64,000 nucleotides of DNA from Paragonimus westermani. Taxonomy: Eukaryota; Platyhelminthes; Trematoda; Plagiorchiida; Troglotrematidae. A program made the translations under genes and the position numbers. The notes under the pieces are model-generated. The model ran no database searches and was not told the DNA's origin. It saw nothing but the letters and a program-made list of their open reading frames with translations. Location: positions 1 through 64,000 of the forward strand of contig QNGE01003648.1 in assembly GCA_008508345.1 (NCBI GenBank). Reading direction: 5' to 3'. Below are positions 10,730 through 22,522 of the stretch, piece after piece. Within the stretch, counting starts at the first letter, position 1. Each line of letters opens with the position of its first letter.

Positions 10730-13340
10730 TCCCAAGGCGACTTCTGAGAATCGTGGATTTTACTCTTTCCGACAGTTCCAAGAGCGCTTTCAGAGGTACA
10801 CGGAGGAAGTGAGCGTTATTGACGTTTGTGGAACGAGCCATCGGTCAAAAACAGTTCTAAATTACTACGAGACACGTTGACGTGGTTCCCTGAAAACCGT
10901 CTAAATATATTACCGTTGTATGAACTATAAGAGGCAAGAGAATGTATGTAGGGGGTTACGACGTGTCTAGTGAGTTAAGTGTTGTTAGTTTCAACAACAC
11001 AGTTCTCGCGACACATGTTGCAGTTCACGGTTTCATGTGGTTTTACTAAATGCCTGTCTGGTTGTGAGCTTTGTCACCTGGAGCACAACCATCCCATCAG
11101 TCATTTAGTATGTGTCTCATCCTACAAATCACGGATTCACCATAAGTAAATTAAATGCATGCAATAAACCAACCGCTGAAGTCAAACAGCATTTAGCAGA
11201 TGTTTCTAGGATGTTACTCACGACTGCTGACGTTGGAAATATCTTCCGCGAGTTGAAGCACGCTATGTCAAATGAGCTTGTTATGTAAGAATGGTAATGG
11301 AACATTAAAGTACCTCAAGGGAGTGCTTTCGGGGATTAATGCGATAGGTATGGTGCGCACAGTGTGAGATGAAGGCAGCAGGTATGCGCACATCTACTTT
11401 GCTCAGCGAACGCAAATCAAATTATGCCACGTTTCCCGCATGTTGCGGACGTGGATTTCACCCATGACACAAACAAGCAAATGTGTCATTCGAAGTTTCC
11501 TCATGTTTCGGAGGCTGGAAGTCACATCAACTCCTAGTAACAGATGGCATGGGACAGGGCAGATCGGTGATGACAGGTACGTTCGTCGTGAGGGGTATGC
11601 GTCATTACGCAGGCTGCTTGAAATTTTTCGAGCGCGTCAAGTCGTTCGTGAGCATGCAGTTTATTGAAATTCATCTGTCATGTTCCTTCAAAGACAAACT
11701 CTTTTCGCAGTCGTTATCCGTTCAGCCGAATGGCTACGGTAAACAGTGAGGAGGAGTAAGTTGCACCCTCGCGTCGTATGCCGTAGGTTCAAGTGACCTG
11801 AATATAATCCGCCGAACGGATAGGAAGTTTGTAGATTATTTGTTGTGTCAGTGGCTCTACAAGTAGACCAAGTGGGCCATTCAGGCACAAAGCGATGTCG
11901 TCTATTTCGGCGATCGCGCAGATAATAGGCTAGCAATGCCAACGGACGGTCAAAAAAGAAAACGCATCTTGAGGACTTCCTATCTGTTGCCATTAAAAAA
12001 TAGCGATCTACAGCGAGTGGCGAGTACCATAGTTTGAAACGCAAACTGCCTAAAGGTACAACCGTTCTACCACGTCACTGTTGAGGTGAGAAGCAGCCCG
12101 ATCCACAGTACCTTCGGTCGGACTCATGGCTGTTATGATGATGATACAACCGTCTTGAAGTTGTCGATGTTGACATGAACGTCAAGAACATTCTTTGCCG
12201 AGTGATTGCAATCGCAAGTCGTCTTATCCGGAAACATCCGAATGGGTGAACCCTATGACTCCGCTTCAAAAAAGTGGCTAAGTGCAAAGTAAGTGGTTTT
12301 TATGGTAATCAACTGGAACATTGCAGTTTGTATGCAACCTGATGCCGACAACTTCGTCGTCGATGGCTTGCACGGTACTTGTGAGTGCAAATTTTATCGT
12401 TCACTGTGGCTTCCCTGCACACATTCTGTCAGTGTTTCGGAAACATTGTTTTCCCTATAGTGAGGATTTTTTAATGTTTATTTCCTGCTACCAAGGTCAC
12501 GTACCCATCTCCGAGAGGTGGCTGACAGAGTACAACTTGCCAATTCGATGGTTTTAGGGTCGCAGCTTCGGCATCTCGTTGCAGCCAACTTCACCTGCCA
12601 CTATAGAGCCCTCCATAGTCTACTCGCAAAGCCGGTTGTTTGCAGCGGCCGCACGGCAGTGTCCTCTTTCAGCAGCACCATTGATTTCTCGGTTATAATG
12701 GTGGAACGTGCTAAGACTGGCTTACCTTTGTGGGACTTCCTCGTTGTGGCATCTAAAAACTGTAAGGAACCTGGATGGTTTAATGAGCCCGATGCAGGAC
12801 TGCCATGTGGACACTACAGTGAACCAGTACAGATCAACAGATATCTCTGTGATGCAAGTCAACTGATTTTTCATTCTGAATACATTCAGGTGGCCGAAAA
12901 ATTGGGTGTCCATTTTGTGGCAACCAGCTTCAATGTCAGTCACCCGGTAGGTGCACGTTTTGAATTCACGGATTTGTCGACTCACTCTACTTCAGCCATC
13001 GTTTGCAGTCCTCCCGTGATTATGAAAAAGATATCCTGCACAGCACCCTCAATGTATGTCGACTTAGACCGATCCGTCGACAATGTAACGTTTGTACACG
13101 AGCAGAAGAAAACGCGAATCAATACCACCTGGGGCAATTATCCCCTTGATATATTTGAAGAAAGAGTTCCTTTACATATATGTACACAGTTCCAGAAATC
13201 AGATTCGGTGGACGGGATAACGAGGACTTTGTCTGATACACGGCTTCAGTTATCAAACAGGACAATCATAACGCATGTAAAACGAGGTTCCTTGCTGAAG
13301 ATAACCGGTGGTAGAATGTACGGTATTTACAGACAAATGA
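10730..13340 (+). pseudogene. MULE transposase remnant, FAR1 + SWIM, copy 2
   Basis: A longer copy of the element at 4.5-5.9 kb. In order: YSFRQFQERFQRYTEE near 10,765 (FAR1 start); LEHNHP near 11,080; ISKLNAC, VKQHLADV and TADVGNI at 11,140-11,260; a degraded core with YFGDRADNRL near 11,910; a textbook SWIM zinc finger CECKFYRSLWLPCTH (C-x-C-x9-C-x-H) at 12,380-12,424; ISERWLTEYN near 12,515; and the C-terminal block CGHYSEPVQ ... DLDRSVDNV at 12,805-13,090. Its last part lies inside a 299-codon open frame (12,518-13,417), the longest non-retroelement frame in the window. Stops and frameshifts upstream show that frame is a relic, not a gene. The element sits on the plus strand between two parts of a minus-strand BEL/Pao pol. 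Confidence 0.85.
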
Positions 13341-13417
13341 ATCATTCATGTCGATTTCTCAACGTGCTCGTTCTCATTCACTTCACTCGTCTACAGATGT
13401 GTTTCAGCATAGGGTAA
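12518..13417 (+). pseudogene. 299-codon open frame, MULE C-terminal relic
   Basis: The frame begins just past the SWIM finger of MULE copy 2 and covers the C-terminal Cys-rich block shared with copy 1: PCGHYSEPVQINRYLC against PCGHCGEPVQMDGYRC. Two of the Cys positions of copy 1 are substituted (CGHC to CGHY). The VDLDRSVDNV and CPLDI-like stretches also align with copy 1. The final ~15 residues fall in a 67-bp tandem repeat, so the frame ends in unrelated sequence. It could be mistaken for a single-exon gene; homology to a broken repeat argues against that. Confidence 0.7.
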
Positions 13418-13605
13418 TGTTTTCTTTATCCGTAAGGTAGGACAAATGGATGGAGCAGTATTAAGTGTTTCGGCATGGGGCACTGTTTGTCTTCACTCGT
13501 AAGCTAGGACTCAGGAACGGTGCAATAGTAAGTGTTTTCGCATGGCGTGCTGTTCGCCTTCACTTGTAAGCCAAAACCGGTGTACGGAAATTTAGTAAGC
13601 TTTTA
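13395..13605 (+). repeat. Tandem repeat, 67-bp period, about 3 copies
   Basis: Units begin near 13,396, 13,463 and 13,530, with a fourth partial unit at 13,597. The shared pattern is 'aagtgttt-cggcatgg-gcactgttt-tcttcactcgtaagctaggac'. The two intervals are exactly 67 bp, with 15-25% divergence between units. It overlaps the end of the 299-codon frame. Confidence 0.85.
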
Positions 13606-15134
13606 AGTGGGCGGTGCCCCTCGATGTCCTCTACTGACCAGATCACTTTGTCTGCCTTCCGAGGGACGTCATACTTCCACGAATGTGTACAACCGTGGTA
13701 GCAGCGAATGGCCAGACCTGTTGATTACATCTAGAAGAATAGTGCAGACTTGGTCAGTTCTTATGCATACTTGTACGTTGCAATGCGTTCAAAAGTGCAT
13801 CTTACGTTGGCAGCTTTATAAAAAGTTTAGTCCTCCTGATCCAACGACGGATCAATCACCGAAATTGTAGTAAAGTTTTCCTCGACAATTACACTCAAAT
13901 TTCAAGGTAAGCATATCTCACCGCATTGAATACACTGATTTTAATTATATTCCACCATCAGTTCTCCAATGTGGCGTAAAATGTAACTTTTCGTTAGTTT
14001 TCAATCAATCGTTAAGCCGTTGAAATACCGCATATTTCTCGCTTGGGGCTTCAGAAGACTAGAACGAAAAAATTTCTCACAAAAGAACTTAACGACTTCA
14101 CAAAATGAAACACATCACAAAATTGTAACGACCTCAGAAACTCAAAACCGTTTTGCTTTCAACACTACAGAGATACTGACAGTTTACCAATTACACGCGA
14201 TCCATTGACAAATTGGTCGAACATGACTACCAACACAGCAAGACCGTCTTTTGAGTGTCTTTTGACCGTTTTTTTGAGTGGCTTTCTAGAACCTTAACTG
14301 AACATCTGGAAGTCACTCGAATATATATATATATTGTCACGAACACTTGCCAGCTTCATTCCTAATCAACAAATTCGTCTTGTTTTCGAGCTTTATCTTA
14401 ACGAGAGCACGCCTTCGTGCAGCGTGATCGATAATTTGCCCCTACTTTAGGAACAAAACCGTTAAAGCCGATAAACATTTAATGTAGAATCATTGAATGT
14501 ACAAACTGCAGGAATATTTACTCATCAGGTGATTGTTCTTATCCATTTTTCTGTGTACCCACTGTTCTTTGCGTTCTCTATCCAATTTTTCACATTTTAT
14601 GGTAGCCGCTTGAGAGTCCGATTTTGAAAGAAAGCGGAATATCTCAGTCATCACTGGAAGTACAACAGACCACGGTGATGAAATCAACGAGAATATTACG
14701 CTGGTAAATGAAATCGAACACTTACTAGTCTGTGATAACTGGGTGATCACCAAAATGCAAACTGAACTTGTACGCATTTCGGCTAATCATACAAGTTTCA
14801 GAATCCAACTGAAAGCGGAATACTTAGTTATTATTGGAAATAATACAATATATCGCTTTAGTAAGATCATGCAGTATGACCACAAAATGGTTATTGGAAC
14901 GGAAACTTACTGTCCGCAACACTTTACGGATTACTCCCCCAAACCCTGAATTTCAAATGGCCGGCCATTTTGAACGCGGGCTCACAAGCTAGTGGTCATG
15001 TGCTATGGCTGAACAAGAGTTAATCAGCGGCTGTAAGGCTCCAAATATGTAATATGCGTCCTCCGCATTTCTCTAGTTCTTAAATTTACGAACGGTGGCG
15101 TTAAAATTGCTTCATTAGTGAAATTGTTGAATGC
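13606..15134. other. No recognisable gene; (TA)n at 14,321
   Basis: No supported coding sequence. A short TA microsatellite lies at 14,320-14,334. A loose duplicated motif 'gaaagcggaata' occurs at 14,630 and 14,810 with similar downstream sequence, suggesting an old local duplication. Confidence 0.45.
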
Positions 15135-15705
15135 CTTACGTAAGACACTCAGAAGACAGTCGACTGTCATAGTGTGTTACCAGGGTAGATACGAATGGGA
15201 CAAAACGGTGAGAAATGTCTCTCACGTGTGTTAACACGCTGGCGAAGTCTGTCCAAAGTATGACTTTCTCGTAGGCTAGCTTGAGTTTTTCATTACAAAC
15301 TTGACACACACTGCGACTGTAAGTTCGATCCTCGGTATAGAGAAAGACTCTAAAGATACAACTCGGGGTCTTCTTATCAAGAAGCAGCTGAAGGTGTTTC
15401 CATTTCCTAAGATGTCTCGGAGGGAGCCAACAGCCCAATTATCAGTCTCACGACCGTCAGAAAACACGTTACTCCGAATGCATTGGCGTTGCCCCGTGGG
15501 ATCCGGTACAAAGCGGTACGAGGACTGAGGTTGTCGTCGTTGTGACCCGCGTCCACCTTTTCCGTCCTCCTTGGCACACTCCGATGTTTGACCCTCACAA
15601 ACACTAAAGTAACGTCCAACCCCAAAAAACAAGTTACACGACGTACCCCAGTGTATCGTAAATGAACGCGATATAGGTGTGGCGTTCTGTACAGCACTTT
15701 GCATT
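15135..15705 (-). pseudogene. BEL/Pao RNase H-like region remnant
   Basis: On the minus strand two overlapping frames together give the connection/RNase H part of a BEL/Pao pol. One reads FSDGRETDNWAVGSL and, near 15,330, VVSLESFSIPRIELTVAVC. The other continues with KLAYEKVILWTDFASVLTHV and RDISHRFVPFVSTLV. These correspond to the family's IPRLEL box and WSDS...VL box; here the latter is WTDFASVL. A frameshift near 15,300 breaks the gene. It follows the RT remnant at 16.8-17.4 kb in the expected order. Confidence 0.8.
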
Positions 15706-16779
15706 TTATAATTCTTATTGTTCGCCCTTATCTAACTCACTCGTACAGTCCATGTCTAAATCGAGTTAATCGATTGATTCGATAATCAGTAATTTAAAAT
15801 CTACTTCCGAGGTCGTCATCTGTGCGTCTTCTCTCCGTTCTGTGTCGCTCGAGTACAGGTTTTGGGAGACTTGAATACCAACGGGACCAATGATCTATCT
15901 CAGCAGAAATCTTTTCAAGGTAACAGCGCGGATCGTTTCCGTCGAATATTTGATTCCGTGTAGTAGATTTCTAAACTAACACACCCTCACGAACTACTCT
16001 GAGTCATTTCACTTTGGTTTTTACCACATTTCGGCTCCGCGTTCATGCCCGAGTACTTTGAGAGTGTTTAGGTCCACTACATAGGCTAGTAAGCCTCTCT
16101 GGGTGTATGGCTCATCCGGGAGAGATGCGAGAAACCTGAAACAATCTTCTGATACCTGCCATTGAAACCTATAAACGATCTTCCACGAAGACGTTTAGCA
16201 ACGCGTAGCGATAAACAAATGATCCAAAATATTCAAAACAAGATTGAATCGTAATGCCACGGTACTATTGAACAACTTATCAGAGTGAATATTCAGACAA
16301 CCTCAACAGTTTCAACCGACAGATCGTCTCCGAGAAATGGGTTACGATTTGCTACTAAACTGGCTAAACATGAACTATAATCACATAACAAGGAATCTAT
16401 ACCCAAAAGAGCTCTTCCGAGCAGTCAACAGGTTCAAAACAATGGCGATGAGCCGAGCTCCAAAAAACGGGATGAACGCACCACTCAAGTAAAGTACAAT
16501 GACCGACGACTTGCTATCCGCACAACCAGCAAATTGACATGCCAAAACAAAATCGTCTAGATCAAGGTGAACTTAACGTCCAGAAACAGGGTAGGTTGAA
16601 TACAGAAGGGTAAATATATTCAGGGGAATGGGGTTGGGTCGGATTTTCACGTGATCTTAGTCCAAAATTTGATACGCCCTAAGTTTCTGCTGGTGAGTGT
16701 GGCCACCTAGGTTCGGTGTTGGTGACACAGATGGACCACTAGCTCATACGTTTCCGGTGTATTAGACATTGATTTATCA
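15706..16779. other. Unrecognised; expected place of BEL/Pao RT palm
   Basis: The second half of the BEL/Pao RT (YVDD region) should lie here on the minus strand, but I could not recognise it. The stretch has multiple stops in all frames. Confidence 0.3.
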
Positions 16780-17400
16780 TCCTGTCAAAGTAAACTCGAT
16801 GTCAATCTGTTTTTTCCGGAAACTTCACCTGCAAAAGCGACCCCTTTTCGTTTGAGGACAACTGTACTGAACCCTTGTGGAACTCTGGAACAATGCCTAC
16901 TAGGTTGCTTGTCAGAACTAACCCTTTCAATAAGAATTCGTTCGAAGAGACGTCCTTGTGTTTTGCCTTGCGATCAAGTGCAATTGGAACCTTCTCAGAC
17001 TAATCCAGAAATGACAGCAGGTAGTGGGGTAGAAACCAATGTTGGAGGGTTTTTTCTTTATTAGTGTCTACTTTCGACAAGAGACCATTAGTCACATGCA
17101 CCTTGATATTATCGTTATGTTCAAGCACAAACCCGGCAAATTCCCAGTAAATTCACTGTCAAACCATCATGGCAACCCGTATACCGTATCTACCGTCTTC
17201 CAGCGTAGCAGTGAACTCCACGACAGGCGTAGCCTTTTGATCATTACAGAAGTTATCTATCTAATCAGACAAACCGCACTCGATAAATTCTATGCCGAAG
17301 ATGCTCCGAAGGAAGCGTTCCAACCCTGAACCCTTCAAACAATGAACTTTAGTCTCCTCCTTTGCCGAGGGTGACATCGAGTCTCACAAAGTCCAGCCGA
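16780..17400 (-). pseudogene. BEL/Pao reverse transcriptase (N-terminal half) remnant
   Basis: On the minus strand, IFGWTL (near 17,400) marks the protease-RT boundary. It is followed near 17,180 by GRYGIRVAM and near 17,060 by LQHWFLPHYLL, then ALDRKAKHKDVSSNEFLLKG and LTSNLVGIVPEF. In intact BEL/Pao elements these are the WYLPHH, VFDxAAK..., LN..LLxGPDL and L..VLxRFR boxes of the fingers/palm start. Several are partly eroded (FDxAAK reads LDRKAK). In-frame stops show it is dead. Confidence 0.85.
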
Positions 17401-17946
17401 AGATGGTCATTACAGAGTATGGACGACCCCTGCCCCGGCTCGCTGGTCTATTGCTGAACACGCCGTCATCACATGACAGCCTTTATGTGGGCCAAACTTG
17501 TTTACTACCAACGAGGTGATAGACAGACCGGCCAAGTGAGGCCAACATTGAACATCCCTCATAGATATGGCTTTATCTCGCTCAACCGAAATACCCTTGG
17601 CAACAGCGGCTCCGCCGACGCTGATCATGCCACCGTCATCCAAAAAATCAGCTTCCAAACTCAGTCCTTGTCCATTTTGTCCATTTTATTTCATGTACGA
17701 ATGCTCTGCGTTCGCTGGCTAGCTGGTAGCCCTAATCTGTCAGCTACAGGCTTATCCATGAGTGTGGTATCAGGGCCGTCATCTACAACGGCATGCGTAT
17801 CAGACGTTCCGACTGCCCCAATTAACCCAATGAACACGAGGCCAAGACGGATCCCTCTGTCATGGCAGTCGTTGGCTCCACGACATGGCTTCTTCACGTC
17901 AAGTTCAGACCCCGAAAGTGCCAGGTCCGAGTGCATCAGTGTATGA
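17401..17946 (-). pseudogene. BEL/Pao aspartic protease remnant
   Basis: Frame 17,936-17,691 reads AVVDDGPDTTLMDKPVADRL followed by GL, the BEL/Pao retropepsin pattern (usually DDGSxxTL...ADxLGL). The active-site Ser/Thr is Pro here. One frame away, 17,658-17,410 holds the region after the protease, with CWPHLAGL and SAIDQRAG, matching the family's WPHLRGL and DQRxG boxes. The frame break falls near a tandem 9-bp duplication (TGTCCATTT) at about 17,677-17,694. The protein would process the polyprotein in an active element. Confidence 0.85.
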
Positions 17947-18349
17947 TATTACCCTACACATGGAGGCCGTGAACACTGTAACCGGACTCTGCAACGCTTG
18001 GCTGTGCGGTTTAACAGTGGGTGAACAAAGCACAAAGCACACTTCCCCAGAACCACAAACGGAAACCCCACGACATGCCATCAATCGAATATGAGAGGAA
18101 GGGTCATTGGAAAGGAATAAACAAAGACGGGTAGCGTGTTCGCCGACATTCTCTCGAACACAACAATCGTCAAGCACTGAACGCAGGCAGCTGCTTCATC
18201 AAAAGTCCTTCGGTATTTACGGGTGACCTTCGCTTCCACTCCACAGGGAACCATACATCATCCGGTCGCATCCCCTATGATCGGTATACACGCATACGTG
18301 CTTATCCGGTGTGATTTAGCAGAAAGATCACTGTTACCTACCTACTCGG

Positions 18350-18760
18350 GGCTACTGAGAGTGACATTTTAGTGCATACTTTCACCAACTTAGCGTTTCC
18401 TCAGGCATACGTACAAATGCCAGACGGGAAATAAAAATACAGGAAACTGCGGAGACCAAAAATATATTATGTGATAATTATAGATTTTCTCGATAACCGT
18501 TAGACGACACCGATACGCGAAATAGCGAGGAAGGCCAAGGATCCGACCGTCGAGCGCGCGAGCAAGTCGGAAAAGGTGCATGGCGCTTGATGCGCCTACG
18601 CCAACAAGCATACTAACGAACAAACGCAATCTCATGCATCAGGCAGACGGCAGGCAAAGATCCTTAAGGTCTTATGTACAATGTGAGCTGAGATTTTAGG
18701 AGGGATTTTACAAATCGTACAGCAGGCAGACCGGGGGTATCTACAGGTCACTACAATATC
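18350..18760 (-). mobile_element. Internal ORF1-region fragment of the CR1-like family
   Basis: The reverse complement aligns end to end with 22,940-23,370 of CR1-like copy B. It includes the last codons of the PHD-like ORF1 start (CSDL region), the intervening stretch with 'attgtacataagacctt', and the segment containing 'cgcgctcgac'. Both copies encode a similar frame there (FRLARALDGRILGL against FRLARALDSRILIL). It has neither a 5' nor a 3' element end, so it is an internal fragment. Confidence 0.85.
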
Positions 18761-19034
18761 ATGTTAGGGTAAGTAGTTTTCAAGCGCGAGACTTAAAATT
18801 GCGATACCGTCAGCATTTATCTCTGACAGCTAGTTTGTGGAACCACCAGGCAACTCTATAAGTGAGTAGACAGAAACGGTTCCTCTCTTTACTTCCAGAG
18901 TAGTTCCTGTGTTGCTAGCGGGTGCAACACTCATCATCCAGCTATCACACATAAACAGTTATTTTTCTACGCTTCACTGAACCGCTCACACAGATAGATA
19001 CGCAGATTTGCCTACTGGTTTCTGCTGAGTAACC

Positions 19035-19345
19035 CGTAGCGACCGCAAAAAATAATACTTCTTGACAATCACATTCAAACAAACATTTTTTGACCATTTT
19101 GTTTTCTTACCTACATTCGTTTTAGTAAAGTTATCCACTTTGGAATATCCATCAGAAAGATTAACTCACGACTCGCCCTGTGCCCCGCTAGCTTGACATG
19201 TCTGTCTTTACAATCTGTTCTCCATGGTCAGTATCAATGCACAAGGATCAACGCATCGAATCTGGGTTTTCATCGTCGAGCGGTACTCGATAGAGAGTAC
19301 TGACTGGTTATTTTGTGACTGGACTGGATCCAACTTCACTTATGT
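19035..19345 (+). repeat. Dispersed repeat family R2, copy 1
   Basis: Aligns with 29,025-29,330. Shared landmarks include 'gtagcgac', 'ttttagt', 'ccgctagcttgac / cctcgctagcttgac' and 'atcgatag / tcgatag', ending near 'ggatc-a-ttccaac'. Divergence is about 25-30%. It lies directly upstream of R1 copy 2; whether R1 and R2 are one longer element is unclear because the other R2 copy is not followed by R1. Confidence 0.6.
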
Positions 19346-19419
19346 TACCGGTTATCTGGACAGGAGCGCTTGTTTTAGATTTCCCGAGAATGAATGTTGT
19401 GAGATTTCCGCTGTGGGAT

Positions 19420-19725
19420 AATTCGTTCCGTTCATTCCGCGTAATTACTTTATCTGACCGCAATGTGAAGTTTTGGTTGGTTTGATCGGAAAGTGGCGGC
19501 ACGACACTTGTAGAAACTCGGATGCAAACACGTGTTACTTCCTCCTATAACGCCTGTGATTGACAGGCAGCTGAAATGATTCACTTTTGGATTGAATTCC
19601 AGTTTCATTACCTCGCAGCGTCAACTGCGCTCAGAACACATCGAACAGTTTTCATCAACATTGGAGGTCTTACGGACACTGTTAACCCCCTGTAAATCTG
19701 GACTCTCTATTTGTTATTTTGTAGT
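19420..19725 (+). repeat. Dispersed repeat family R1, copy 2
   Basis: Partner of 540-830; see that entry for the shared blocks. It ends at the point where CR1-like copy A begins. Confidence 0.6.
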
Positions 19726-19734
19726 CAGAGGTCG

Positions 19735-20660
19735 CAGGTTGCGGCTCCAAGAATGCTGGACAAAAGCCCTTTAAGGCCGCTCACATACACACAGGCGGTG
19801 ATGTCGCACCCACAGCCTCGAAGGAGAACCGTCAGAATAATTCGGAATAACAAACAGAATCCTGCCATACCACCCTCCTCAACTCTAAGTCTTCTGTTCC
19901 AGGCTCTTCCTCGAACACTCCTTTCTATTTTCTCGAGAAATCCGGCGAGAAAGTAACTTTCAAATGCATGTATACGAACTGTCCGCAAATCAGACAGTTA
20001 ACCCATGACACCCAACCCCAAATATTTGTCTTCACGGAGACCTGGCTCACAGGTGATATCATTGAGAGTAAACTGAGTGTCCCGGGGTACTCAGTTTACC
20101 AGGATGACTCCGTCCGAGGAATAATGGGAGGTTCTGTCATTTTTCTTCAGCAGTGTCTCCTGACACCCACGATTATCGGTGACTCTCAGTCCTCTGATAA
20201 ATGTGACGCTCTGTGGCTTCGACTACCACTGCGCGGCCGAAACTCACTCCTAGTGGGGGTCATTTATCGTTCTGATTCATCCAATGTCTCCGACAACGAC
20301 ACTCTTCTAGTAAGCCTGGCAAACTTCCTAGGCCCATGACGCTCTATTCATCTGCTTATTATGGGTGACGTTAACGCACCCAAGATAAACTGGACATCAG
20401 CTTCTCACCAGGACTGTGAAAATGGATTCTTGACTCTTTGTCAACGCTGTTACGACGAAAGGCGTAGACCAAGCACGTCATCGCTCTGGCGTGGCATTGT
20501 TTCGGTCAGATTCCCTCTCTGCTTGACTTAGTCATCACTAATGAGAGCCACTTGGTAGACAGAGTGATCATCAAGCCGTCACTTGGACACAGTTACCACT
20601 CTCTGTTAGCCTTTGACCTTACCTGTTACTAGTTACAACAATCAACAAAAAGGTCCACCG
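19735..20660 (+). pseudogene. CR1-like copy A: ORF2 start and endonuclease
   Basis: Frame 19,968-20,339 begins at MYTNCPQIRQ, the start of an APE-type endonuclease, and carries FVFTETWLTGDI with the catalytic Glu. It continues after a stop with LLIMGDVNAPKINW at 20,353; the usual GDFN is GDVN. Further on, in another frame, DLVITNESHLVDRVIIKPSL is followed by GHSYH, where SDH is expected. Compared with copy B the start lacks 22 bp (the SLLNKLPE part). Stops and frameshifts make it inactive. The protein would nick target DNA for reverse transcription. Confidence 0.85.
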
Positions 20661-21099
20661 TTTGGAACTTTAATCAGGCAGATTTTAACGGCCTGAGAAC
20701 CTACCTAGGTTCACTTCTTCTTGACTTGCACTCCGTGGACCAGAACTACTGTACGTTTTGAGGCGCAGTTCAGAAAGCGGAAGACTTATTTATACCAGGC
20801 AATCTGTGCACCGTCTCTCATCGGCCACCCCTTTCACGCAGGATACGTCGCCTTCTCGATAACCTTTCCTATTTATTCACGAAGCATAAGCTTACAGGGA
20901 ACTCAGAAGACCTGAGCGCGTTCCACATTGTCCGAAACAGTCGGGAAATCCGCGAACACACCAAACACGCGCAAGAGAAGATCCCCCTAGGAGCCCGCGG
21001 GAAAACTTCTTATTTGAGCATATGGGACAAGAAAGGAAGAACAAACCTTCAGCTCTTCATCCACGACTGGGCAACGGGGAGACTTAATCTGACTCCCTA

Positions 21100-22505
21100 G
21101 TTGTGGCCGAGTTATTCAGGGAGTACTATTCGGCGGTCTACAACGTCGCATCCCCAAGCTGGCATCCCGTACCACCGCCGCAGAAGTTCAGGCAACCACT
21201 CGTGACCGCTGAGATTTTGTGCTACATGTTGAAGATCTTCTACTCAAGGTTAATTCATACAGTGCAACGGGTCCTGACATGATCCATCCCAGAATAATCG
21301 AGGAAGCAGCCGTTAGTCTGGCTGAACCCCTTTATAAGCTGTTTGAGCAAACACTACAGACTAGCATTCCCCCTAGCGCATGGAAAGAGGCGACGGTCAC
21401 ACCCATATTTGAAGTGGGTGACCGGCACTCTCCGGCTAGTTATCGGCCAATCAGCCTCACTAGCACCCCGTGAAAAATAATGGAGCGCTTGCTAAAGCGG
21501 GCCATACTCAACCACTTCTTATCAAATAATCTTTTCTGTTCCACTCAGCATGGATTCCTTCCAAATCGGCCATGCATAACAAACGTGCCTATTTTCATGA
21601 GTAGTCAGATTTAATCTTCTTTGATTTCGCCAAAGCTTTAGGCCGTGTTCCACACGGGAGTTCCCCAAGAGTCGGTGCTAGGTCCTTTGTTATTTCTCAT
21701 TTACATCAACGACTTTCTAAACAATATGTCCAGCAACGCCTTCTTATACGCAGACGACCTACAAATCTGGAATGCCACTGATCCCAATGCACTACAGATT
21801 GATCTTGACGCGATCAAGCGTTGGTCGGACAATTGTAGTCTCCCACTAAATGACAATAAATGTGCTCACGTGTCACTCGGTGGAGATTCCGGCAATGTCT
21901 TTATGGTTCATAGCGCATTTAGCACAGTAGGTATCATGAGAATCGATCTGAAGAAAGATCTGGGCATCTGGTTATCGTCTAACTTGTCTTTCAAGTATCA
22001 CCATGGCATGGCGGCAAAAAATGGATTTGCCGCTCTTATGATGATTAGACGCACTTTCCTCCGCATAGACAAAAAAGCGTTCCAAACGCTTTACGGGGTT
22101 TATATAAGACCACACCTCAAGTATGCGAATCGAGTCGGCCTAAAGAAAGACATATTAGCTGTTAAGCGTGTCCAGCGCGCGGCTACGAAGATGGTCGCGG
22201 GCCTGAGTGATGTTACTTACGAGTATCGAATTGGAATTCCTGACCTGTGTCCACTTGAATTTCGAAGACTCCGCGGTGATTTAATACTCACACGCTTCTT
22301 CTTTAGAGTAGGTCTTGTAGAACAGTTCTTCACTGTAGCGAATGGTGACGGCCGACGAGGACAAGCTTCGTCCCCGGACCATTCTTAGGTAGCATTTCCT
22401 TCCTTACGTGGTTATTAACTATTGGAACAACCTTCCATCTGAGATTGTCGCGGGTAACTCGAAACTGTTTCGCGGGTAACTCGAACTTTGGTTTAAATTT
22501 CCTCG
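21100..22505 (+). pseudogene. CR1-like copy A: reverse transcriptase, internally deleted
   Basis: Frame 21,219-21,473 has GPDMIHPRII, AWKEATVTPIF and YRPISLTS. Frame 21,645-22,388 has GVPQESVLGPLLFLIYINDF, the intact catalytic box LYADDLQIW, and the thumb/C-terminal part through RRLRGDLILTRFF. Between them, VPHG joins directly to VPQES: 134 bp present in copy B (26,486-26,619) are missing, with a CGG microhomology at the join. A second gap of about 35 bp removes LTEAKDNRHI near 21,605. The 3' UTR is absent: the homology stops near 22,500, where copy B's 5' repeats start. Confidence 0.88.
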
Positions 22506-22522
22506 CTGTCATTGCTATCTTG

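Noticed and set aside
16780..17400. Plus-strand frames here (for example 16,852-17,064 and 17,039-17,329) as genes
   Set aside because: The minus strand carries recognisable BEL/Pao RT motifs; the plus frames are shadows.
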